Notes: generated by a model from the letters alone, not told the origin. 64,000 nucleotides of DNA from Pelagerythrobacter marensis (GCF_036700095.1 NZ_CP144918.1:745001-809000); one strand, 5' to 3'; positions 27,691 to 37,005 are shown, counted from the first letter of the stretch. Made by a program: numbers and translations.

Positions 27691-28308
27691 ATGGCGACGG
27701 GAAAGAGACGCCCTGGCGAGAAGCATGGCGATCTGAAGGTAGCGTTGCTGCAGGTCGCCGGAAAACAACTGGAACAGGATGGCCCCGAAAAACTGTCCCT
27801 GCGTGCCGTTGCGCGGATGGCCGGCGTGTCCCAGACCGCGCCTTATAACCATTTCTCCAGCCGCGAAGGACTTCTTGCGGCGCTCGCCGCGCAGGGTTTC
27901 GAGCTTCTCGCGACAAGTCAGGCCGCTACCGCACAAGGCCACGACGATCCCCGGATCGCCCTCGAACGCCTTGGATACGAATACATTCGCTTTGCCCGCG
28001 AGCACCCCAAGCTCTATCGTCTCATGTTCGGTGCCGGCGTCGGCGGCGAGGGTTGGCACCACGACGAACGCGTTGCGGAGCGGAAATCCAGAAGCTTCGC
28101 GCCGCTTGGCGGGGTCATTCGCCGTTTGCTGCCGGCACCGGTTTCTCCGGAGCAAGTCGACAACGGGGCCATGGTCTGCTGGGCCTTCGTGCACGGTTTG
28201 TCGATGATGCTGATCGATGGCACCCTTGCTCACCGGGTTAAAGACGATGACGCTCTCGCAGAGCTTTCGCGTCAGTCGATAGCGGTCATTCTGGATGGTT
28301 TGACTTGA
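27691..28308 (+). CDS. TetR/AcrR family transcriptional regulator (WHG-domain type)
   Basis: The 205-residue protein begins with a helix-turn-helix (LKVALLQVAGKQLEQDG, LSLRAVARMAGVSQTAPYNH, FSSREGLLAAL) and has a C-terminal ligand domain with REHPKLYRLMFGAG and CWAFVHGLSMMLIDGTL, typical of the WHG-domain TetR group. A strong GGAGGAG lies before the ATG. The divergent SDR gene and the palindrome between them suggest it represses the SDR gene and itself until a small ligand binds. Confidence 0.9.
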   Translation: MATGKRRPGEKHGDLKVALLQVAGKQLEQDGPEKLSLRAVARMAGVSQTAPYNHFSSREGLLAALAAQGFELLATSQAATAQGHDDPRIALERLGYEYIRFAREHPKLYRLMFGAGVGGEGWHHDERVAERKSRSFAPLGGVIRRLLPAPVSPEQVDNGAMVCWAFVHGLSMMLIDGTLAHRVKDDDALAELSRQSIAVILDGLT

Positions 28309-28387
28309 GGTGCAGGTCCGCAAAGAACCGGCGCGATCCGTCCTGGGTTGCTCTGCCTCAAGCAGATCGCAATGCCGCGTCGACGCC

Positions 28388-28894
28388 CTAGCGCACCGGG
28401 GCCGGATCGCCCGGGGCATCGCCGTTCGCTTCGATATCGGCGATCAGGGCGTTCATCTCGTCGATTTCCTGCACTTGCGCGGCGATGATGCGGTTGGCGA
28501 GGTCGCGCACGCGCGGGTCGGAGATCTCCGCGCGGCGGCTGGTCATGATCGCGATCGAATGGTGCGGGATCATCGCTTTCATGTAGCTGACGTCGCCCAC
28601 CGTCGCCTGACTGCGCACCAGCCACAGCGAGCCGGCGAAGGCGGCGACGGCAAGGCCCAGGATCGCCAGGTTGAGCTGCAGCCGGCCATACATGCGCCAC
28701 ATGAAGCCGAGCATGATCACCGCCATCGTCGCACCCATCAGCAGCGCCATCCAGGCGCGCGTCTGGCTGAAGCGGACGTGATCCCATTCGTAAGTGTTGA
28801 GGTACATCAGGGCGTACATCACCAGCGTCCCCGTCGCGATCATGGCGAGGAAGCGGGTGTAGCCCATGCCGGAATCGTTCGATGTCTGTGCCAT
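28388..28894 (-). CDS. Membrane protein with C-terminal DUF305 domain
   Basis: The 168-residue protein has three hydrophobic helices (YTRFLAMIATGTLVMYALMY, ALLMGATMAVIMLGFMW, LNLAILGLAVAAFAGSLWLV) and then a DUF305 region with MKAMIPHHSIAIMTSRRA, DPRVRDLANRII and QVQEIDEMNALI. DUF305 is a ferritin-like four-helix fold, often exported, with conserved HH and Met residues that suggest metal binding; its function is unsettled. The start could also be three codons upstream. It follows a small membrane protein gene on the same strand. Confidence 0.85.
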   Translation of the reverse strand: MAQTSNDSGMGYTRFLAMIATGTLVMYALMYLNTYEWDHVRFSQTRAWMALLMGATMAVIMLGFMWRMYGRLQLNLAILGLAVAAFAGSLWLVRSQATVGDVSYMKAMIPHHSIAIMTSRRAEISDPRVRDLANRIIAAQVQEIDEMNALIADIEANGDAPGDPAPVR

Positions 28895-28960
28895 GCAAGG
28901 CAAAGCGGGCGAAACCGCGACGGGTTCCGCCCGCTTCGGCGGCGCGGTTGCGCGTGGGCC

Positions 28961-29188
28961 TCAGTAATTCGCCGGCGGGTCGCTGGCGGGGAAGCTTTCG
29001 TCGCTGGCTTCGTCGGCCTTGCTCCATCCGCGCTTGGGCTTGTCGCGCATTGCTTCCGGCCCTGCGTCGCGCACGTCGGCTTCGCCCTGGTTGCCGGCGT
29101 AGGCGGCGTGGTCGGCTTTTTGCTTTTCGTAGAACTTGTACCCGACGTAACCGAGCGCGCCGAGCGCAGCGAGTTTGATCAGTGCCAT
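28961..29188 (-). CDS. Small membrane-anchored hypothetical protein
   Basis: This 75-residue protein has one N-terminal hydrophobic helix with a Gly/Tyr pattern (LIKLAALGALGYVGYKFYEK) and a charged, disordered tail ending in SDESFPASDPPANY. The pattern ASDESFPASDPP is shared with small stress-associated proteins of sphingomonads and other proteobacteria, but I know no function for it. A clear AAGGAGA Shine-Dalgarno supports the ATG at 29188. Confidence 0.8.
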   Translation of the reverse strand: MALIKLAALGALGYVGYKFYEKQKADHAAYAGNQGEADVRDAGPEAMRDKPKRGWSKADEASDESFPASDPPANY

Positions 29189-29277
29189 TGGAACGGTCTC
29201 CTTCTTTGCGTTTGTCCGGTCAACGCCGAACGCCGCGGAAAGGTCCGCGCGCCCGGTGCCGCCTGTCGATCGGGGCC

Positions 29278-30561
29278 CTATTCGTCGCCCACCCGTTCCA
29301 CTTGCGCGCCGACCAGCGCGAGCTTCTCCTCCAACCGCTCGTACCCGCGGTCGAGGTGATAGAGGCGGCGGACTTGCGTCTGCCCTTCGGCCGCGAGCCC
29401 GGCAATCACCAGGCTCATCGAGGCGCGCAGGTCGGTCGCCATCACTTCGGCTCCGGTGAGCTGGGCCACCCCGTGGACGATCGCCGTCCGGCCCGAGGTT
29501 TCGATATGCGCGCCCATGCGGTTCAGCTCGGGCACGTGCATATAGCGGTTTTCGAAGATCGTTTCGGTCAGCACGCTCGTCCCCTCCGCGCGGGTGAGCA
29601 GCGCCATCAGCTGCGCCTGCATATCGGTCGCGAGCCCGGGATAGGGCGCGGTCGAGAGGTTCGCCGCCTTCAGCGCCCCGTTGGCCGCGACGCGCACGCC
29701 CTTGCCTTCCGCCTCCGTATGGACGCCGATCGTGCGCAGCGCGTGGAGCGTGGCCTGCATCTCGCTCGCGTTCGCCCCGTCGAGCAGGACCTCGCCCCCG
29801 GTGATCGCGGCGGCGCAAGCATAGGATCCGGCCTCGATCCGGTCGGGCATGACGCGGTAGGTCGCGCCGTGCAGCCGCTTCACCCCGTGGACGGTGAGGT
29901 CGGACGTGCCGATCCCCTCGATCTCGGCCCCCATCGCCACCAGCAGGTTGCACAAGTCGACGATCTCCGGCTCGCGCGCGGCGTTGAACAGGCGGCAGGT
30001 CCCGCTCGCCAGCGCGGCCGCCATCAGCGCGTTCTCGGTCGCGCCGACCGAGACCACGGGGAAATCGTACTCCCCGCCCGGCAGCCCGCCGTCGGGCGCA
30101 TGGGCGCGGACATAGCCCTGTGCGAGTTCGATCCGCGCGCCGAAAGCTTCCAACGCCTTCAGGTGCAGGTCGATCGGGCGGTTGCCGATCGCGCAGCCGC
30201 CGGGCAGCGAGACGGTCGCTTCCCCCATGCGCGCCAGCATCGGGCCGAGCACGAGGATCGAGGCGCGCATCTTGCGCACCAGCTCGTAAGGCGCGACGGT
30301 GCCGGTGATCCGCGGCGCTTCCAGCGTCATCACCCGCCCGAAATCCTCCGGCCGCGAACCCTGGATCGAGGTGGTGACCCCGAACTGGTTCATCAGGTGC
30401 TGGAACCCGTCGATATCGGCCAGCCGCGGCAGGTTGCGCAGCGTCAGCGGCTCTTCGGTCAAGAGAGCGCAGGGGATCAGGGTGAGCGCGGCGTTCTTCG
30501 CGCCCGAAATCGGAATCGTGCCGGAAAGGCGCTTGCCGCCTTCGATGATGATCTTGTCCAT
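29278..30561 (-). CDS. murA: UDP-N-acetylglucosamine 1-carboxyvinyltransferase
   Basis: This enzyme transfers enolpyruvate from PEP to UDP-GlcNAc, the first committed step of peptidoglycan synthesis. The 427-residue protein has the N-terminal [20 protein letters not shown], Lys22 in GAKNAAL, and Cys123 in [16 protein letters not shown], corresponding to the PEP-binding and fosfomycin-sensitive Cys. The C-terminal [15 protein letters not shown] and [14 protein letters not shown] complete the family. It is divergent from galU. Confidence 0.97.
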   Translation of the reverse strand: MDKIIIEGGKRLSGTIPISGAKNAALTLIPCALLTEEPLTLRNLPRLADIDGFQHLMNQFGVTTSIQGSRPEDFGRVMTLEAPRITGTVAPYELVRKMRASILVLGPMLARMGEATVSLPGGCAIGNRPIDLHLKALEAFGARIELAQGYVRAHAPDGGLPGGEYDFPVVSVGATENALMAAALASGTCRLFNAAREPEIVDLCNLLVAMGAEIEGIGTSDLTVHGVKRLHGATYRVMPDRIEAGSYACAAAITGGEVLLDGANASEMQATLHALRTIGVHTEAEGKGVRVAANGALKAANLSTAPYPGLATDMQAQLMALLTRAEGTSVLTETIFENRYMHVPELNRMGAHIETSGRTAIVHGVAQLTGAEVMATDLRASMSLVIAGLAAEGQTQVRRLYHLDRGYERLEEKLALVGAQVERVGDE

Positions 30562-30668
30562 GGGCGAGCGTTTAGCGTGAATCGGTGCGCCCGCAAGCCG
30601 TTGCCCGCATCGTCGCCGCCGGCACGCGGGCGCTTGCACCGGGGCGACCCGCTACCTATCCATGACGG

Positions 30669-31559
30669 ATGAGCGAGCGCAAACCGATCAGAAAAGCCGT
30701 TTTCCCCGTCGCCGGGCTGGGCACCCGGTTCCTCCCCGCGACCAAGGCTATCCCCAAGGAACTGCTGCCGATCGTCGATCGCCCGCTGATCCAGTATGCG
30801 GTGGACGAGGCGCGCGAAGCGGGGATCGAGCAGATGATCTTCGTCACCGGGCGCGGCAAGTCGGCCATCGTCGAACATTTCGACGTCGCTTACGAACTGG
30901 AAGCGACAATGGCCGAGCGGGGCAAGGATCTCTCGATCCTCGATTCCACCCGCTTCACCCCCGGCGACATCATCACCGTGCGCCAGCAGGTGCCGCTCGG
31001 CCTCGGCCATGCGATCTGGTGCGCGCGCGCGATCGTGGGGGACGAGCCCTTCGCGATCCTCCTGCCCGACGAGCTGATGGTCGGCGCCCGGGGCGACGGC
31101 GCGGGCACCGGCTGCATGAAGCAGATGGTGGAAGCCTACGAGCAGGTCGGCGGAAACCTCGTCTCCGTGCTGGAAGTCCCGCAGGAGGATGTCTCCAGCT
31201 ACGGCGTGATCACGCCGGGCGAAACCCGCGGCGCGCTGACCGAAGTGCGCGGCCTGGTGGAAAAACCGCCAGTGGAAGAGGCGCCGTCGAACAAGATCGT
31301 CTCCGGCCGCTATATCCTCCAGCCCGAAGTCATGCGCACGCTGGAAGGGCAGGAGAAGGGCGCGGGCGGCGAAATCCAGCTGACCGACGCGATGGCGCGC
31401 ATGATCGGCACCCAGCCGTTCCACGCGGTCACTTTCGCCGGCCGCCGCTTCGACTGCGGCAGCAAGACCGGCTTCGTCGAAGCGACCCTGGCCCTGGCGC
31501 TGGAACGCGAGGACATGGGCGAAGAGGTCAGGGCGATGGCCCAAAGACTGCTGAAATAG
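30669..31559 (+). CDS. galU: UTP-glucose-1-phosphate uridylyltransferase
   Basis: The enzyme makes UDP-glucose for LPS, exopolysaccharide and other glycans. The 296-residue protein has the nucleotidyltransferase signature AVFPVAGLGTRFLPATKAIP, KELLPIVDRPLIQYAVDEA, QQVPLGLGHAIWCAR, LLPDELMVG and the C-terminal AGRRFDCGSKTGFVEATLAL. An out-of-frame ATG seven bases upstream belongs to a shadow frame. It converges on the restriction-modification gene across an 86-base gap with a hairpin. Confidence 0.95.
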   Translation: MSERKPIRKAVFPVAGLGTRFLPATKAIPKELLPIVDRPLIQYAVDEAREAGIEQMIFVTGRGKSAIVEHFDVAYELEATMAERGKDLSILDSTRFTPGDIITVRQQVPLGLGHAIWCARAIVGDEPFAILLPDELMVGARGDGAGTGCMKQMVEAYEQVGGNLVSVLEVPQEDVSSYGVITPGETRGALTEVRGLVEKPPVEEAPSNKIVSGRYILQPEVMRTLEGQEKGAGGEIQLTDAMARMIGTQPFHAVTFAGRRFDCGSKTGFVEATLALALEREDMGEEVRAMAQRLLK

Positions 31560-31585
31560 CGCGGTTGTTGGGGCAGCAATAATGC

Positions 31586-31607
31586 CCTCTCCCCTTCAGG
31601 GGAGAGG
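31586..31607. repeat. Short hairpin of the CCCTCTCC intergenic type
   Basis: CCTCTCCCCT (31586-31595) and AGGGGAGAGG (31598-31607) form a perfect stem with a two-base gap, in the space between the converging galU and restriction-modification genes. Similar CCTCTCCC palindromes recur in intergenic DNA of many proteobacteria, and the form also suits a bidirectional terminator, although no T tract follows. Confidence 0.5.
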
Positions 31608-31645
31608 AAGGAGGTGCGTCAGCGCCGGAAGGAGAGGGGGCCGCC

Positions 31646-34600
31646 TTACGCATCGCCCGTATCGAGCGGCAGGACGATCTCGTGCATGATGCGGTCGGTT
31701 TCCGCCAGGATTTTCACGATCTTCTGATAGTGGCCGATATCGTCCCAGGTCAGCGCCCGGCCCTTGCGGTCCTTTAGCCATTTCTGCGCCGGCTGGTAAC
31801 CGCCGATGTAGAAACCCCATGAGACGTCCGGCACGCCGTCGAAATACTGCCCTTCGGCCCCCTTGCCGTTGATATAGACCCGCCCCTTCTCGAACCTCGG
31901 GTGCCGGGGCGCGACGACATTGTCGCCTTCCCCGTCGAAGGGATAGGGCGTGTCGCCAATCGCCGCCGGTTCCATCAGGTGGAGGCGGCGTAGCTGTTCC
32001 CCCTTTTCGCTGACATGGCGGAAGACTTCGGGCGAGGGTGGATAGGGAATGCGCGGGAAGTCGATCTTGAGGAATTCGGCGAACGTCTCGCGATAATCGG
32101 GGCTGTGCAACACGCCGTAGATATAGTCGAAAACCTTGATCTCGCTGGGTCGATCCTCGCCGGTCGGCGCGCGGAAGTCGTCTTCCGGTCCGGCGGTGTC
32201 GGTGGCATCGATCCCGGCAGCTTCGCAGATGGCGGTGTAGAGCTTAGGGTCGAGGTTGAGCGTGCGTTCGGTGGGGGCCAGCGCATCGACTTGCTTGGCG
32301 CTTTCATCAGGGTAGAGGTAGAGAGGGGCTAAATAACTTATTCCACCTCCGGCCGATTTATTTGCGACTGCACATTGGTCTATAACACCGTCGGTCACTC
32401 CATTCGATAGATCAACAAAAGTTCCTTTTGCTCGAGAGAACAAAAGCCCGAGATTATCCCCCAAAATCATAGGCTGCATTGCGAGAGGTGATGGCCAAGC
32501 AATGAAGCCCTTGCTGTCAGCAGTATAGTATGTATATCGTAAATCGAACGGTCTATATAGGCAGTGGATAAATCGTCTGTCATCTAATCCGTTTTTGCGA
32601 ACTGATTTGGATACATACTCAACTTTCCCATCTCTGCTATTCCAGCTTGAAAGTGGGTATCTCGCTACAATTTCTTCATCTGTCAGCGTAGAGATGTCGC
32701 GGACAACCTTCCTCAATTCTTCTTTATCGAATTGAAATGCGAGACTGTCTCTCTTGGAAACCATTCCATAATTATTGAGGGGGAATAGGCTCGCGATGTC
32801 AAAGCCAACTTCATATTGCGTGCCGACGAGAGCATCGCGATTGACGAGGTCAACTTGCGGTATTGTGGGAGTGATCCGGTTCTTGATCGCCTGGGAAAGA
32901 ATGCCAACACCCAATCCTTCGTACTTGCTTTTCCGACTCCCCCATAAATCACCATGCCAAACCTCGGCCAGTTCTTCGCTCCCCGCGCCCTTCCGCACCG
33001 CAATAATTAGCGCGACGCCTTGCTGGATATCGAACACGTTCTTGTCGGGTGAACCGTCGGGGCTGACTTCCTTCTTCTTGGCGTTGCCGTGCAGGTCCAG
33101 CACCCAGATCTTGTCGAAGGTCTTGAGCAGGTGCCAGCGCATCCCGCGAAAGGTCGGGTTGTCGAGATAGCCGTGGTTGGTGATGAAGCCGAGCACGCCG
33201 CCAGCCGGGTTTCTGGCGATCAGGTCTTCGCTCATGCGGATGAACTTGACGTAATCGTCGTTGATCCATTTTGGATTGCGCTCTTTCAGCCGCTCCTTGC
33301 CGCCCGGCTCCATCTTGTAGGCTTCCATCAGCCCCATGATGTGATCGCCCTTGTTGGCGCTCTCGCCCGAATAGGGCGGATTGCCGATCACGCACATGAT
33401 CGGGGTCTGGCGTTTGACCTCGCTCGCGCCCTTCGCCTCCCTGGCCAGGGCGGGCATGAACAGATCGGCAATGTCGCGGTCCGCCGGTTCCAGCGCATTG
33501 GTCAGCCAGACGGAAAGGCGCGGCGGGTCCTTGCTCGGGACATAGCCGCTTTCGGTCAACTGCATGTCCAGCTTCATATGGCACATGGCGTAGCTGGCCA
33601 TCAGCAGCTCGAACCCGTGCAGGCGCGGCAGCAGGTCGTTCTCGACGTAGCTCGACCACATGCCCGGTGCGCGCGCCTTCACCCGGTCGGCAATGGTCTG
33701 CACCGCCTTGGCCAGAAACGTGCCGGTGCCGGTCGCGGGGTCGAGAATCTGGACCCGGTGGACATCCTTCTTGACCGTGACCGCTTTGCCGTTCCTGGTT
33801 TCCCCGGTGTCCCAGTCCACCGTCACCTTGCCGGTGTCGGCCAGCCCGTCGGCCAGGCCGAATTCGGTTTTCAGCACGTCGTCCACCGCGCGGACGATGA
33901 AATCGACCACCGGTTCGGGCGTGTACCAGACGCCGCGGCTCTTGCGTTTCTTGGGGTTATAGGCGGCCAGGAAGTCTTCGTAGAAATGGATGAAGGGGTC
34001 GTTTCGCGCGGTGAAACGGCCGAAATCCTCGAACAGGTCGTGCGGATTGCTGGCACGCAGCACTTCGGCCAGATCGTCGACGATCCATGCGATCCGGTCG
34101 TCCAGATCGTAGCCGGCGACGAATTGAAACAGGCTGCGCAGGAAGGGGTTGGACTTGGGCAGCAGCTCCAGCGCCTCGCGCCGGTCGAACGTGCCCGGCG
34201 TCCGGTCGTGGAACCGCGCGGCGAACATGCCGTAAGTGATCGTTTCGGCGTAGATGTCGGCGAATTCGTCCGGCGTCAGGTTGGGCAGCAGGTTCGCCTT
34301 GAAACTCTTGTATTGCCCTGCAAGGTCCGATTGCAGGTCGGTATCTTCCTTCAGCACCTTGCCCAGCACGTCCTTGATCAGCTTGGCCTTGCCCGCCATC
34401 AGTTCGGCAAGGCGTCGCGCGCTGCGGATGCTGATTGGCTTTTCCGCCGCGAAGGCGCGCAAATACGTTTCCAGCCGCTCGAACTCCTCCGGCCGGGCGG
34501 GCAGCGCGGGGCTGGTGATGTCGGCGATGGTGATGAAGGCGGTCTGCTCACCATCGCGCAGAAATTCGAAATCCAGCCCGTTGGTATAGATCAGGTTGGG

Positions 34601-34882
34601 CAGGCCGCTGCGATACCGCTCCTTCTGCTCCTTGCTGTAACCCTTGAGCTTGATGACATCCTTGTCGATGTCCTTGTGTTCGCACCAGCCGCGCGCCACG
34701 CCGTCTCGCTGGAAGATGAAATCGGGCGCCCCCACCTCGACCCGGCGCGGTTCGTTGATTACATCCAGATCGGGGTCGATGCTGGCGAACAGATCGCGCA
34801 AGGCGGGGCGATAGCTATGCTCGCTTGCCACCCCGGTGGCATGGATCTTGCGGATTTCTTCCAGGTAACCGGCGATATCCAT
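31646..34882 (-). CDS. Single-chain restriction-modification enzyme, type ISP/IIG-like
   Basis: This 1078-residue protein should both methylate adenine in a specific site and cut unmodified DNA. The N-terminus has a nuclease-like PD-ExK pattern (APDF at 52-55, CEHK with Glu68 and Lys70). A long helical linker leads to the gamma-class N6-methylase, with motif I DPATGTGTFLAKA near residue 380 and motif IV NPPYSGES near 500. The last third matches the type ISP C-terminal specificity domain (FDLRYTYY, YIYGVLHSPDYRETF, PYPPSPEVF, VWGFYIGG-like end). The part from about residue 640 to 850 is encoded by AT-rich DNA unlike the rest. The start could also be a GTG three codons earlier. No separate methylase or specificity gene is present. 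Confidence 0.9.
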   Translation of the reverse strand: MDIAGYLEEIRKIHATGVASEHSYRPALRDLFASIDPDLDVINEPRRVEVGAPDFIFQRDGVARGWCEHKDIDKDVIKLKGYSKEQKERYRSGLPNLIYTNGLDFEFLRDGEQTAFITIADITSPALPARPEEFERLETYLRAFAAEKPISIRSARRLAELMAGKAKLIKDVLGKVLKEDTDLQSDLAGQYKSFKANLLPNLTPDEFADIYAETITYGMFAARFHDRTPGTFDRREALELLPKSNPFLRSLFQFVAGYDLDDRIAWIVDDLAEVLRASNPHDLFEDFGRFTARNDPFIHFYEDFLAAYNPKKRKSRGVWYTPEPVVDFIVRAVDDVLKTEFGLADGLADTGKVTVDWDTGETRNGKAVTVKKDVHRVQILDPATGTGTFLAKAVQTIADRVKARAPGMWSSYVENDLLPRLHGFELLMASYAMCHMKLDMQLTESGYVPSKDPPRLSVWLTNALEPADRDIADLFMPALAREAKGASEVKRQTPIMCVIGNPPYSGESANKGDHIMGLMEAYKMEPGGKERLKERNPKWINDDYVKFIRMSEDLIARNPAGGVLGFITNHGYLDNPTFRGMRWHLLKTFDKIWVLDLHGNAKKKEVSPDGSPDKNVFDIQQGVALIIAVRKGAGSEELAEVWHGDLWGSRKSKYEGLGVGILSQAIKNRITPTIPQVDLVNRDALVGTQYEVGFDIASLFPLNNYGMVSKRDSLAFQFDKEELRKVVRDISTLTDEEIVARYPLSSWNSRDGKVEYVSKSVRKNGLDDRRFIHCLYRPFDLRYTYYTADSKGFIAWPSPLAMQPMILGDNLGLLFSRAKGTFVDLSNGVTDGVIDQCAVANKSAGGGISYLAPLYLYPDESAKQVDALAPTERTLNLDPKLYTAICEAAGIDATDTAGPEDDFRAPTGEDRPSEIKVFDYIYGVLHSPDYRETFAEFLKIDFPRIPYPPSPEVFRHVSEKGEQLRRLHLMEPAAIGDTPYPFDGEGDNVVAPRHPRFEKGRVYINGKGAEGQYFDGVPDVSWGFYIGGYQPAQKWLKDRKGRALTWDDIGHYQKIVKILAETDRIMHEIVLPLDTGDA

Positions 34883-35333
34883 TGTCGTCACAACTTCCCC
34901 CTGTCGCCCCATCCTATCGCCCGCCGGGGCGCGGTCACGCAAATCATTTTCCTACACCCCCGCCGGTGTGCTTCAACGCGAATCATGCAGCGACGTGCGG
35001 CGATCTTTGGCGGGGGCATCGGTGGCGGTGCGGGCGGTCCGGCGCGGGGCGCGGGAAGGCTGTGTCGCGGGGGGCGGCGGGGAAAGTCACAGGCGGGTGT
35101 GACCCGGTGGCGGAAGGTCACAACCGGCGCGGTTCGGCCCGGTTTTGCGCGCGGGCTGGGCGTGGAGGGCGCGGCGCTGGCCCGGCAGAAAAAGGCGTGT
35201 TTTTCAGCGCTATATCTCCGCCGGTCGGGCGGTGCGGGGCGCGGCGGGGCCGGGGCCGCTGCGGAAAGTCACAGGGCACAAGATGCCCCTCGAGTGTCAC
35301 ACGGCAGGCAGGCGCGCGGCGCCGGGAGCGGGG
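34883..35333. repeat. Non-coding region with GTCACA repeats upstream of the restriction gene
   Basis: The 451 bases between the acyl-CoA synthetase stop and the restriction gene start hold no credible gene. GGAAAGTCACAGG occurs identically at 35081-35093 and 35263-35275, a variant GGAAGGTCACA at 35112-35122, and GTGTCACAC at 35294-35302. The first copy forms a perfect inverted pair GTCACA-6 bases-TGTGAC (35086-35103), and the last is next to a GGGCA/TGCCC hairpin. The rest is very GC-rich, apart from a short AT-rich patch near 35190-35215. Confidence 0.6.
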
Positions 35334-36884
35334 TCAGGCTTCCTCCTTCGCCCGCGCGGCGAACTCCTCGCGCAGCTCGCGCTTGTAGAGCTTGCCGTTG
35401 GCCTCGCGCGGCAGCTCGGGGCGGAAGTCGAACAGGCGCGGCATCTTGATGCGGGCGAGTTGGGGGGCGAGGAAATCGCGCAGCTCCTGCTCCAGCGCGG
35501 CGGCGCCGTCGCCCCGCGCCGCGGCCATGTCGGCCGGCTGGACGACGGCGACGACTTTCTCCCCCAGGTCGGCATCGGGCGCGCCGATCACCGCCGCGTC
35601 CATGACTTTGTCGTGCGTTATCAGCAGGTTCTCGATCTCCTGCGGATAGATGTTGACCCCGCCGGAGATGATCATGTGGCTCTTGCGGTCGGTCAGGTAG
35701 AGGAAGCCGTCCTCGTCCACATGGCCGATGTCGCCCAGCGTCATCCACCCTTGCGGGTGCATCGCCTCCGCCGTCTTGGCCGGGTCGTTGTGATAAGTGG
35801 GGATCGTGTCGTTCTCGAAATAGATCAGCCCGTCGGCGCCGGCGGGCAGCTCCTCCCCGTCGGGCCCGCAGACGTGGACCTTGCCGTGGATCGCGGGGCC
35901 GACGGAGCCGGGGTGGGTCAGCCAGTCCTCGCTGCGGATCAGGGTCATCCCGATGCCTTCGGAGCCGGCGTAGTACTCGGTGACGATCGGGCCCCACCAG
36001 TCGATCATCGCGCGCTTGACCGGGATCGGGCAGGGCGCGGCGGCGTGGATCGCGCGCTGGTGGCTGGCGAGGTCGTGGCGGGTGCGCGCCGCCTCGTCGA
36101 GCTTGAGCATGCGGACGAAGTGGGTCGGGACCCACTGGCTGTCGGTCACGCGGTACCGCTCGATCGCGGCGAGCGCGGCTTCGGGATCGAACTTCTCCAT
36201 CACCACGACCGTGCCGCCCAGGCGGTGGACCGTGCAGCACCAGCCGAGCGGCGCGGCGTGGTAGAGCGGGGCGGGCGAGAGATAGACCATCTCCCCGTCG
36301 GCCGGCATCCCCGCGCCCATCGTGGCGAGCATGACCAGCGGATTGCTCGCCTGCACGTCCGGCTCTTTCGGCGGGGCCGGGCGAATGCCCTTGGGTCGCC
36401 CGGTCGTGCCGGAGGAGTAGAGCATGTAGAGGCCGGGCCAGGGATCGTCGATCGGCCCCTCGGGCTGGCGGGCGAGCGCGGCTTCCAGCCCGTCTCCCGC
36501 ATCGCCGCCGACGAGGTGGATCGTGAGGTCCGGCCGTTCGCGGCGCAGGACCTCCACGACATCGGCGAAGCGCGTCGAGGCGACGAGGCACTTCGCCCCG
36601 CTGTCCTCCAGGATATAGGCGATCTCGGGCGCGGTCAGCCGGGTCGAGACCGGGACCAGCATCGTGCCCGCGCGCTGCGATCCCCAGACGAGCTGGAGAT
36701 AGAGCGCGTTGTTCTCCATCAGCAGGGCGAAGGCATCGTCGCGGCCCATGCCCTGTTCGCGCAGGAAATGGGCGAAGCGGTTGGCGGTGTCGTCCAGCTC
36801 GGCATACGTGACGGTCTCCCCCGATCCGGCCATTACGATGGCGGGGCGGTCGGGGCGTGTCTGGGCATGGGCTATCGGGTGCAT
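35334..36884 (-). CDS. Acyl-CoA synthetase (AMP-forming)
   Basis: The enzyme activates a carboxylic acid with ATP and CoA. The 516-residue protein has the AMP-binding signature YMLYSSGTTGRPKGI (residues about 155-170), YYAGSEGIGMTLI, GWMTLGDIGHVDEDGFLYL, DRKSHMIISGGVNIYP and the catalytic Lys near the C-terminus (PREANGKLYKRELR). The substrate class is uncertain; the sequence is of the FadD/fatty-acyl or aryl type common in Sphingomonadales. GGAGAGAGA precedes the ATG. It stands alone as a transcription unit. Confidence 0.92.
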   Translation of the reverse strand: MHPIAHAQTRPDRPAIVMAGSGETVTYAELDDTANRFAHFLREQGMGRDDAFALLMENNALYLQLVWGSQRAGTMLVPVSTRLTAPEIAYILEDSGAKCLVASTRFADVVEVLRRERPDLTIHLVGGDAGDGLEAALARQPEGPIDDPWPGLYMLYSSGTTGRPKGIRPAPPKEPDVQASNPLVMLATMGAGMPADGEMVYLSPAPLYHAAPLGWCCTVHRLGGTVVVMEKFDPEAALAAIERYRVTDSQWVPTHFVRMLKLDEAARTRHDLASHQRAIHAAAPCPIPVKRAMIDWWGPIVTEYYAGSEGIGMTLIRSEDWLTHPGSVGPAIHGKVHVCGPDGEELPAGADGLIYFENDTIPTYHNDPAKTAEAMHPQGWMTLGDIGHVDEDGFLYLTDRKSHMIISGGVNIYPQEIENLLITHDKVMDAAVIGAPDADLGEKVVAVVQPADMAAARGDGAAALEQELRDFLAPQLARIKMPRLFDFRPELPREANGKLYKRELREEFAARAKEEA

Positions 36885-37005
36885 CGGCGGTCTCTCTCCA
36901 CTCGCTGCGCCCCGCTGGATCTGCGCCGGCCCGGATTTGCCCGGTGCCGGCTGGGGCGTCTGGTTGTGATAAGAAACCTAGCTTGCGCAGTCCTTGCGGC
37001 AAGCA

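Noticed and set aside
26436-28308. SDR/TetR pair as a recent horizontal transfer by base composition
   Set aside because: One SDR line counts 57% GC and one phbB line counts 58%, so the coding composition does not differ; only the intergenic palindrome is AT-rich.
35086-35103. CRP-type binding site
   Set aside because: The dyad is GTCACA-6-TGTGAC, the reverse arrangement of the CRP consensus TGTGA-6-TCACA.
34883-35333. CRISPR array
   Set aside because: The GTCACA repeats are too short, too few and unevenly spaced, and no cas gene is near.
31646-35333. Multi-gene defence island
   Set aside because: Only one defence gene is present, and both flanks are ordinary metabolic genes.
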